Shown: piece by piece, positions 8,595-15,681 of the stretch
Layout: each line of letters opens with the position of its first letter
Numbering within the stretch: position 1 is the first letter of the stretch
Origin: Gamarada debralockiae
Taxonomy: Eukaryota; Ascomycota; Leotiomycetes; Helotiales; Hyphodiscaceae
Assembly (NCBI GenBank): GCA_002803225.1
Contig: NXFV01001549.1
Coordinates: 1 to 15,681 of the forward strand
Reading direction: 5' to 3'
DNA length: 15,681 nt
Program-made: the position numbers and the translations under genes
Notes under the pieces: model-generated
What the model saw: the letters and a program-made list of their open reading frames with translations, nothing else
Databases searched by the model: none
What the model was told of the DNA's origin: nothing

Positions 8595-9282
8595 GCTATC
8601 CATTTCCCACCTACCATGGGATTCAAGAGGACACTTCCACTTTCGCATGCCATCACAACCTCCATTAATCATCGCAGATGTTTGGTACACATCTGCTTTT
8701 TTCTCATTCTGGAATCAATTTATCCTGGCAAGAGGCACATCCAATAATGTCTCAGCCGTTCCAACTCTCAGGGTGTTGTGCATGGGCCACGCATCCCGTC
8801 TCATCCATCCGGCCTCTTCTCCGCGCTCATCTGCACATTGAATCTCAAGGATCGAGATGCAATACAACGATGCACCGTACTGATATGTTATTTGGTTATC
8901 GCTTTCTATTTACCCCAGATCAATCACTGCCGAGTGCACGGAGAGAGGAGGAGACCTTGAATTGAGGAGGTTTCTGTCTGGCAGTCGTTCATTCGCTGTG
9001 AGTTTCTCGGGATGTGGGCACGCAAATATGCCCTGTTCCCGCCCCCCGGATTATTCCTTCTCATTTCAAGTCTCTGACATTGACAAGGGAAGCGCACTAT
9101 GCCAAGCCCCCTGACTCTCCCCAGTCGACGACCCCAGGCTACTTGACGCCCCGATTATCGACCTCAACCTCCATCTTCAAAAAGAGCCGGCGACCTCTTG
9201 TCAATTGGTTTTTGTTTGCTTTGGATATATTATTTTCTTGCGATATTGTTTGTTCCTGCTCAAGCAAGCTGTCCAACACAAC

Positions 9283-11144
9283 ATGTCGTCCCCCATTGAA
9301 CCCATGGCACCAACTGCAGAGCCCGCCAATGCGGAACGCGTAGACAGCTATGAAAAACCCGTCAAGCGAATGGTAACTCTTGGCACTGTTCGCCATCGCC
9401 ATGCACATACAAACGAAATCATCCTCGTGCCGACGCCGTCCAAAGATCCAAATGATCCTCTCAATTGGTACGTGTTGACATGGTCCATTTCGGTCTGCCA
9501 GCCTCGTTGACAACTAGACCAGGAGTCAGGGCTTCAAATACTACATGGCCTTCGTCATATGTTTGGCTATGTTCATGTGCAATCTTCTGGCGGCTGGTCC
9601 CACGATTGCAATAGAACAAACGGCCATGGAATTCTTTCCAAATTGGAAGCAGATGGGCTTAGTTTCAGCAATCTCAAAGACGGCTTATTTCTTTACCACC
9701 ACTGCGCTTATGCAAGGAACGGGCAACTTGATTTGGATGCCTCTTGTCAACAAATATGGACGACGACCAGTATACCTTATCTCATACTCAATTTATCTCG
9801 CATGCGCCATCTGGGCTGCATGTACCCACTCGTACGCGAGTTTCCTAGCAGCCAGAATTCTCATGGGTTTTGGATCAGGAGCAGCTGAAACCATGGCACC
9901 ACTTTCCATTGCCGACGTCTTCTTTTTACATGAGCGAGGATTGGTCATGGCGTGAGTCCTGTTCAAGAACGAACATGGAGCAGTTTTTGATAGGTTGCAG
10001 TACATACAGCGCCGCCCTTGTTACCGGAGTGTCCGGAGGAATCATCATTGACGGGTACGCCACCACTTTTGAAATATTCAAACTCCGCTGAAGAGTACTG
10101 ACTTCCATCAGATTGATTACCATCAAACACAACTGGCGATACATATACTACACTGCCATAGCTTTGATTGGAACTACCCTTCTTCTTGCCTTCTTTACGT
10201 TCCCAGAAACGAACTACATCCGACCTATCGAAATTGATTCCGATGGAACGCCAACCTGCCTAGACGAGAAGCTCACTGCCGATTCCCATGTCGAGGTCGG
10301 ATCCAATTCGATTCCGAAAAAGAAGACCTACGTCCAGAGGCTCAAGATATTTTCAGGTGTTTACACGAAAGAATCCTTCTGGAGACTCTTCATTCGGCCA
10401 CTCGCCTTGATCTTACTTCCGCCGGTGCTCTGGTCTTCATTGGTTCAATCTGTCACCATTGGCTTCATCGTTGCTGTGACTTCGAACGTTGCTCCAGCGT
10501 ATAGCACAGCCTACAACTTCCAGCCCTATGAGACAGGCCTCTGTTTCTTCGCGGCCATTATTGGAGCGTTAGTTGGCATATTTTGCGGCGGATATCTAGG
10601 CGATAAAACAGCAGATTTCTTCACGAAGAGAAATGGTGGTATCAGAGAGCCTGAGATGAGATTGCCCGCCATCGTCTTCAGCTTGATATCAACTCCACTT
10701 TCTTTGATCTTGTACGGAGTTGGCATTCAAAATCACCTCCATTGGATGTGCCCGACAGTTGGCCTGGCTCTTCTCAACTTCTCGGTTGTGCAGGCGACCA
10801 ATGTTGCTTTAGTCTACACCATCGATGCTTATCGTCCAATTGCTGGAGAAGTCACGCTTACTACTATTGGTTTCAAATGTACGTATTTCGTGGATTCATT
10901 CCCAAGAACTTACTGATATATATCCACAGCTGCCTTCGGATTCCTCCTCTCATTCTATACCAACCCCTGGATCCAGGAATCGGGTTACGTCAATGCCTAC
11001 GGCGCCATGGCAGGCATCTCTGCTGCAGTCTTGATGTTTTGGGTTCCTCTTTATATCTGGGGAAAGCGTATTCGACACGCGACTTGGAAGTGGGGTATCA
11101 TCCGTTATGTGCATTGGGACGAAGATCGTGAAGTTGGAGAATAG
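9283..11144 (+). CDS. Major facilitator superfamily transporter, DHA1-like (12 TM)
   Basis: Five exons: 9283-9467, 9523-9951, 10001-10054, 10112-10878, 10930-11144, giving 549 residues; introns are 55, 49, 57 and 51 bp. The 60-residue cytosolic N-terminus ends in LVPTPSKDPNDPLNW, a stretch typical of fungal DHA1 drug:proton antiporters, with W62 split by the first intron. Motif A follows in the TM2-TM3 loop as NLIWMPLVNKYGRRPVYL (residues 130-147). A charged central loop (about residues 260-310, DGTPTCLDEKLTADSHVEVG) separates the two six-helix halves. LGDKTADFFTKRNGG is in the second half. The C-terminus is short, WKWGIIRYVHWDEDREVGE. It sits in the plasma membrane by family and probably exports a small organic compound using the proton gradient, or imports the pathway substrate. 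The family is firm, the cargo unknown. Confidence 0.93.
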
Positions 11145-11308
11145 TTGCTTCCCAATACCGATGGCGTATGGTACGGCTAAAGGTAGGGGAAGGGATGAAA
11201 AGATTGACATTCGGCAATCTACTGGGAGCGAATACATGATTTAATCAAATTCCCCCTGAAGAGTTACCGTCTCATTGCCTTGGCTGAAATACTGGTCGTT
11301 CTGCTCCC

Positions 11309-12410
11309 CTACTCGTTGGGATGAACATGCCATTTCCCCGGGTTCTTCCCGTCCCGATAATCATCCAACACTTTATTAACACCATCAACATTCAACCCAC
11401 CCTTAACAATCTTAAAATCCAAGGGCTTGATACCTCCCGTCTCAATCCACTGCGGCATGTTTTTCCAAAACAACTCTGCATAAAACTCCGACTGTGCATG
11501 ACTCGCTCCAAAGACCTTCCTCACCTCATATCCCATCTTCTTCTCCCCAAGCTTCTCCACATCAATTCTTTTCGTTGGCAGTAGCGCTGCGACAACGCCC
11601 TTCTCTGTATTTGAAAGAAGAGAGACGGCCAGAGTATGGTCATCATTCAGCGCATCATACACATACTTAATATTATCCCCTCCCATGATCTCCACAATCT
11701 GCTTCTTGATCTCCTCATGCCTCTGATGACGATCAACAATATGCGTCCCGCCAAAACTCTTCAACTCCGCCTCATTACTCAACGACGCAACGACAATAAT
11801 CCTCCCCACCCCAACCATCTTCGCAAACTGCACCCCGAATTTCCCACAATTCGAGCCTCCACCAATAATCACCAGCGTCTTCCCCTCATACCCAAAAGTC
11901 CCAGCCTCTTTCGTTCCCGGAGGCGGGAATCCCAACCCAGTCTCGTGGAAGAGTGCAATGAAAGGCGCAAGTGAATTCACCGGAATCGTAGCCGCTTCAT
12001 CATCCGTCAATGTCTTCGGCACAAGGGCAGAAAGGTTGGCGGTAAGAAGAGCATATTGTTGCAATCCCGCGGTGTCGGTGTGCGCCATTATTTTGGATTG
12101 GCTGAACACGTGGTCACCGATGTTGAGGTTGGTGACGCCGGGTCCGAGAGAGATGATGAAGCCCGCTACGTCGTCAGCGAGGATGAGTGGTGGTTTGGCG
12201 CCCCAGAGGGCAGCATCGCGGACTTTTTGGTCGTGGGGGTTGACTGGTGGATTAGTTTTATGGGAGGGGGATAGGTGGGTTGGAAAGCCTACTTCCTGCG
12301 GACGTGACTTTGACTACGATCTCTCCTTCCCCTGGAACGGGGATGGGACGGGTGACTTTGACGAGAGGTTTGCCTGTTTCTAAGACTTGGAGGGCATATT
12401 GCGAAGCCAT
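11309..12410 (-). CDS. Medium-chain dehydrogenase, quinone-oxidoreductase / trans-enoyl-reductase-like
   Basis: Two exons, 12410-12293 and 12243-11309, giving 350 residues; the 49-bp intron has a less usual donor (GTAGGC) but phase and protein fit. The intron join gives VTSAG-I-NPHDQKVRD, the family's GroES-like N-terminal pattern. ADDVAGFIISLG and GDHVFSQ follow. The nucleotide-binding loop is GKTLVIIGGGSNCGKFGVQF (GGGSNCG at 167-173). Zinc-binding cysteine patterns of classical alcohol dehydrogenases are absent, so this is the zinc-free NADPH-dependent type that reduces enoyl or quinone double bonds. Relatives serve as stand-alone enoyl reductases in fungal clusters, but no polyketide synthase is seen here. 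It is convergent with the MFS gene, the ends 164 bp apart, and is the last intact gene before the transposon debris. Confidence 0.9.
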
Positions 12411-12694
12411 GTTGAAATCGAACTGGTGGATAAGTTGAAGAGAAAAATATGGAAGTTATTGAGACCGGAAGATGTTGAATGAGAGACAGAGAGGGTTAGT
12501 TTATAAGAGGAGACATCATGTCACGTGAGTGTTGGTTTTGCTTATAAATGCATGGCGTGAGATTTACGTACAGGCTATTCGTTCAATATAAACCTTTGAT
12601 TGTAATATTATTAGAGAGTTGATAAGAGACTAGTGCATTTAGTAGAGCTGTGATTATATATTAAGGCAGTTACTAGGTCTTACTAGCCTATTCT
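12411..12694 (-). promoter_or_regulatory. Promoter of the medium-chain dehydrogenase, with TATA box
   Basis: On the minus strand TATAAA (12505-12500) lies about 90 bp before the ATG at 12410 and is followed by a pyrimidine-rich stretch (CCCTCTCTGTCTCTC), a common core promoter layout in filamentous fungi. Further upstream the sequence turns AT-rich and merges into transposon debris without a clear boundary. Confidence 0.55.
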
Positions 12695-12699
12695 CTAAT

Positions 12700-13350
12700 A
12701 AAGTATTGTAGAAGGGGCAAAATGCGAGTATAAGCGCGTCCCGATTGCGCTGTGAATCAAGAGAATGAATGTATTGTTAGAGTGTGAACTGCCTGAAGAA
12801 TGAAGTACATGCGCAACGCGATATTTGTGCTGGTCCTGCATCACGTGTCTGCGAACCACGTGCGCATGGACCAGTTCTCTGCCCTCTAGCTGACTAACTA
12901 CATTTCCGGTCCCCAGTACGTACATTACTCCTTGATTTATCGATAAATACTAACTGCTTTGTAGTGAAGTTTTGTAGACAATCCTGCTATTGCGTCCTAA
13001 GCTCTTTATTCCGTTGTGCTGCCTCTACCTTTAGCTTCGTCCTTATGATCTTAATGCGATTGACAGCCCTGTAAATGGTACTTGAGATAACGTTTATATT
13101 AAATACTTTATGGAGGAAATTAGTAATCTCGTCCTAGTAAAACTAAGGGAACCTGTCGAGTAGGTGATGAATCGCTGCCTCTATCTCTTCGTTAATTACT
13201 CGAATTGGACCCCTAGAACGCACTGGCCTAGACATCCCAGCTTGTATTCGAACCTTATGACGCCGGACAGTCTTATAGCTACAGCGATGGTTTGTAGCTA
13301 TTATATTTATAAATCGGTAGTCGAGGTAAGGAAGGGCTGTGGAGATATCA
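12700..13350 (-). pseudogene. RIP-damaged Tc1/mariner-type transposase relic
   Basis: On the minus strand, from about 13320 downward, one frame reads CSYKTVRRHKVRIQAG (helix-turn-helix-like), then DEITNFLHKVFNINVISSTI, KLKVEAAQRNKELRTQ and KQLVFIDKSRSNVRTGDRK. The last matches the D-E-S...R-T-G-D-R segment around the first catalytic Asp of fungal mariner-type DDE transposases. In-frame stops lie at 13145-13143, 13136-13134, 12989-12987 and 12896-12894. Where the lost residue can be guessed, they fit TGG or CAG changed to TAG. The expected acidic residue after the Asp reads K, a G-to-A change. These are C-to-T changes on one or other strand, as RIP leaves. Below about 12860 the similarity fades. 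I could not fix the terminal inverted repeats. Confidence 0.72.
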
Positions 13351-13523
13351 CGATCTAAGGCGTCGGCAACCGCAGGTGTAAGTCGAGTAGGTATGGCAGA
13401 TACTAGATATATATGTTAGTTAAAAGAGCTAATCAAGACGTTTATTTTGAGCTATCTCTAGCTTAAATTGAAGGTGTTGTTGTTAAGTTATAATAGGGGG
13501 GAGCTTTTATTAAAATGTAGGGT

Positions 13524-13549
13524 TCGCGTTTTCGAGAAAATCGCGTTTT
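13524..13549. repeat. TCGCGTTTT direct repeat that can also fold as a hairpin
   Basis: TCGCGTTTT occurs at 13524-13532 and again at 13541-13549. The bases between (CGAGAAAA) let CGCGTTTT pair with AAAATCGCG apart from one bulge. It lies upstream of the transposase relic and might be part of that element's subterminal region. Confidence 0.4.
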
Positions 13550-13796
13550 TAGCTGATTACACACTAGTTATGCAATTGGTTGTAGCACTTTTTTACAGTA
13601 GCTCCACAGCGCGATCTGGGGCTGTGATGACATACTCGCACACTTCGTAGGAACTTCACATCGCCTGACTGGAGAAGGACCGTTGCTGAGCAAAGGGTTG
13701 CCGAATTCGCCGGATGTCAGAATGAGAATACGAGGTGCCGAGGAATCGCGAGGCCACGGACCAGGATATTGTTCGTGTGTTACATAAATCAACTGA

Positions 13797-13973
13797 ATTC
13801 ATGAATATTTAATATGCCTTTCACGAATGGCTCGCCCAACTATGAATATTCTTACTTATTTATGGAGGAATTGACCACTATTTACGAATATCCTATGCCA
13901 GCCAGGAATCGTTAAATTAGTCAACAGCAAGTAGTCAACACGACTCGCCCGGCTCGCCCGGCCATTCATGAAT
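13797..13973. repeat. Two ATTCATGAAT palindromes flanking related imperfect repeats
   Basis: The palindrome ATTCATGAAT is at 13797-13806 and 13964-13973. Between them are variants such as CACTATTTACGAATATCC near 13877-13894, which resembles the reverse complement of the right copy with its flank. CTCGCCC at 13831-13837 recurs near the right copy. It could be the remains of a small inverted-repeat element. Confidence 0.35.
13944..13961. repeat. Tandem 9-bp duplication CTCGCCCGG x2
   Basis: Two exact adjacent copies, 13944-13952 and 13953-13961, GC-rich within an AT-rich background, directly before the right ATTCATGAAT palindrome. Confidence 0.6.
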
Positions 13974-14161
13974 AGTGGATGATTCTCGGGTTCGCAAGGT
14001 GTCACCATAAATTGTTTCCTGTTCAATTACAAGTACCACCTAGCATATTCAAACCACCACCCGATAATGCCTTGCTCTTACCTCTGGATGATTCGTTCAA
14101 CGATAGTTTTTGATCTATTCCTACCATCTTTCTAGAATAGAACTACTGCGACAGGACAATC

Positions 14162-14179
14162 TAATTAATTAATTAATTT
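14162..14179. repeat. TAAT microsatellite
   Basis: About four copies of the tetramer TAAT in a row ending in a short T run. Simple repeat; no function suggested. Confidence 0.7.
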
Positions 14180-14331
14180 GATCATCTACCTATGCGGCTG
14201 TGCCATGAGGTGTTCTACTATGATCTAAATACAAGGTAAAAAAGCTTCAAAAGCTACAAAAAACCTTATACTCTGTACTGCTTATACAGTGCTTGCTCTT
14301 CGTGTTTTACCCCGTACTCTGTCAATCGCTA

Positions 14332-15600
14332 TCATCTGCCGGCGCCTCGTTGGTGGCTCCACGGAGGGGTGACGGTTCCGCAAAGGAGAGTTGTCAGCTG
14401 CCTCTTTCTCTTCAGTTGAGTGCCTTGATCGATATTGCTATCGATGTCCATCGTGTTTGCTAGGTCCGCACCCTCGGCCTGCGCTAGCCCTCTACCAAGG
14501 GTAGAAGGAATCGTAGCACTGCCAGAGGGTTCCTTCCTTGGCCTTCCTCGTCCTCTATTTGCTGGATGGGGTACAGCAGCTAGTCGGACGTCTGGGGTGA
14601 CGTCAACATAGTACTTCCAAGAGCGGGAGCCTCTCTTTAAGTCGAGACGGTCCCTCGTTTCAATGCGTATAAGACACTTCTCGTCCTATACCTTATGCCT
14701 AGTAGCACCTGGGCGCTTGACCTGCGTGCAGGCTCCGCAGACCGCCCGGCTCTTGTCCGCACAGTCCCGAGTCTCATGCCCTTGTGCACAGTGGCCGCAA
14801 ACCGCGTCCACTCTACAGTGTTTTGCTATGTGGCCATAATTACAGCACCTGAAGCACTGAACCAGGCCACATCCGGTTTGAAACCGGTCCGCAGTCTTAA
14901 CCTCCCCGCTCTCAACAAGACCTATCTCAATCACCCTATTCGCTTCCTTAGGCGACGTAAGGAAGACTGTAAGGGAAGAAGACACCTTGCCAGTGGCCCA
15001 GAGGCCCCTTGGCCAGGAGACGCGCTGGACCCGGAGGCCAGGGTGTAGTTCTGTATTTTGGGCTACGATCTTAGCGATCGCTGCTTTCTGGTCTGTGGTA
15101 TCAATGTGTGAGAGTAGAACCCTGTGGACGAGCACCGGGTAGGTCTCGGTGATCTTCCGGGCAGAACCCGCAAGACCCTCCAACCACGCCGTCCTCCGTC
15201 CCAAAGTCTGCTTGCCCTCCTTGTTCTTCAGTTGAACTACTACGTCTCCACTAGGGAGCTTCTTCATACCTACTACCCCTACGTCCCTTGCCCACTTAAC
15301 AACCCTCTTCAACAATACAGAGTTTGGTGTTAACCAGACCGCCTTCTTCTCAACCCTATCCGTTATCCGCACCTTCAACTCTCAGAGCGTAACCGCATCG
15401 TCGGGTGTCTAGTGGGGCGGCGGAGGGTATTTCGGATAAGGGGGGTCGTAGCCTTCTTTTCGAGATCGTACGACCTCAACGTACGAGCGTTTCGCCGGAG
15501 CATATGGCTCCATTACTGGAATGCTCTCCGGCGGAGGCACTTGGCTAGCCCTCAGGAGCCGCTCCTGTTGGTTGGAATTGCCTAATCAGGTATAGCCTGT
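14332..15600 (-). pseudogene. Damaged non-LTR retrotransposon ORF1 (gag) with zinc knuckles and AT-hook
   Basis: The longest open piece is 15378-14686 on the minus strand. It ends in a zinc-knuckle array: CFRCCNYGHIAKHC (CX2CX4HX4C), CGHCAQGHETRDC (CX2CX3HX4C) and a third start, CGAC, all between about 14856 and 14720. This is the ORF1 type of Tad1-like LINEs. The frame is cut by TAG at 14688-14686, where RHKV-stop-DEKC suggests a former TGG. It continues without a stop for 117 codons to 14334-14332, including an AT-hook, RGRGRPRKEP (14556-14527). Upstream of 15378 a TGA sits where TLRELKVRI would be expected (CGA to TGA). A shift of one base separates this frame from a proline-rich N-terminal stretch (ATG at 15513, MEPYAPAKRSYVEVVRSRK) that may reach about 15600. 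No reverse transcriptase follows in the window, so the copy is truncated or broken. Confidence 0.72.
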
Positions 15601-15681
15601 ATTTACCCCCCCTTTTGTAATATAAGAGAGCTCTGCCCCTCCTTGTATTTCAGCTCCTTAGATATCAGCTAGGTCTAGAAA

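Larger units (their letters stand above)
8076..9282. promoter_or_regulatory. 1.2-kb divergent promoter region between FAD oxidase and MFS transporter
   Basis: It is the longest gene-free stretch in the gene block. On the minus strand a TATATTT (8153-8147) sits about 75 bp upstream of the oxidase ATG. On the plus strand GGATATATTA near 9223-9232 lies about 50-60 bp before the transporter ATG and is followed by a T/C-rich stretch. Several palindromes and a G-tract inside are listed separately. The open frames here (for example around 8647-8965) are overlapping, of odd composition and unrecognised; I do not call a gene. Confidence 0.5.
13351..14331. other. AT-rich intergenic / transposon debris without genes
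   Basis: About 1 kb with no credible coding frame. It includes short direct and inverted repeats (listed separately), a TAAT microsatellite and scattered T/A homopolymers. Part of it, next to the transposase relic, may be that element's non-coding end; the rest may be the region downstream of the retrotransposon gag, but no reverse transcriptase motif was recognised. Confidence 0.5.

Noticed and set aside
8647..8965. Overlapping plus-strand open frames of 60-95 codons in the divergent promoter
   Set aside because: Three frames overlap with no family motif, and composition is unlike the neighbouring genes.
11321..11974. Plus-strand frames opposite the medium-chain dehydrogenase
   Set aside because: Antisense shadows, rich in Ile/Asn/Leu/Pro from codon bias of the real minus-strand gene.
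14695..15048. 117-codon plus-strand frame opposite the zinc-knuckle gag
   Set aside because: The zinc knuckles on the minus strand explain the openness; no motif on the plus strand.
1..15681. CRISPR arrays, rRNA, tRNA or bacterial operon features
   Set aside because: No regularly spaced direct repeats, tRNA-like cloverleaf boxes or rRNA-like sequence were noticed, and the intron-rich genes are fungal.

Overview
The window looks like nuclear DNA from a filamentous ascomycete (Pezizomycotina). The genes contain short GT-AG introns, mostly 49-65 bp, several with CTGAC-type branch points. There are no bacterial operon signals. The transposon remnants carry CAG/TGG-to-TAG and CGA-to-TGA type stop codons, as left by repeat-induced point mutation (RIP). 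I cannot name the species.

Layout from left to right: (1) bases 1-228 hold the 5' end of an unrecognised minus-strand gene that runs off the edge. (2) Bases 571-2250 (-) encode a single-domain histidinol-dehydrogenase-family enzyme, most like bacterial HpsN-type sulfopropanediol dehydrogenases. (3) Bases 2788-5228 (+) are a seven-exon gene. When its introns are read correctly it encodes one 710-residue protein, a salicylate-hydroxylase-type FAD monooxygenase fused to an acetoacetate-decarboxylase-like domain. (4) Bases 5365-6135 (-) encode a short-chain dehydrogenase/reductase. (5) Bases 6507-8075 (-) encode a berberine-bridge-type covalent FAD oxidase. (6) A 1.2 kb divergent promoter region carries palindromes and a G-rich tract. 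(7) Bases 9283-11144 (+) encode a 12-TM major facilitator (DHA1-like) transporter. (8) Bases 11309-12410 (-) encode a quinone-oxidoreductase/trans-enoyl-reductase-like medium-chain dehydrogenase. (9) From about 12.7 kb to the right edge there are no intact genes: a RIP-damaged Tc1/mariner-type transposase relic, AT-rich repeats, and a damaged non-LTR retrotransposon ORF1 (gag) with zinc knuckles and an AT-hook.

Together, genes 2-8 form a compact block of five oxidoreductases (one with a decarboxylase domain) and one exporter, with no polyketide or peptide synthase in view. The block ends in transposon debris. This looks like an accessory metabolic cluster, either catabolic or the tailoring arm of a secondary pathway; the substrate cannot be read from the sequence. 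The most notable points are the monooxygenase-decarboxylase fusion, the intron that may switch it to a monooxygenase-only form, and the HpsN-like enzyme that shares a divergent promoter with it.
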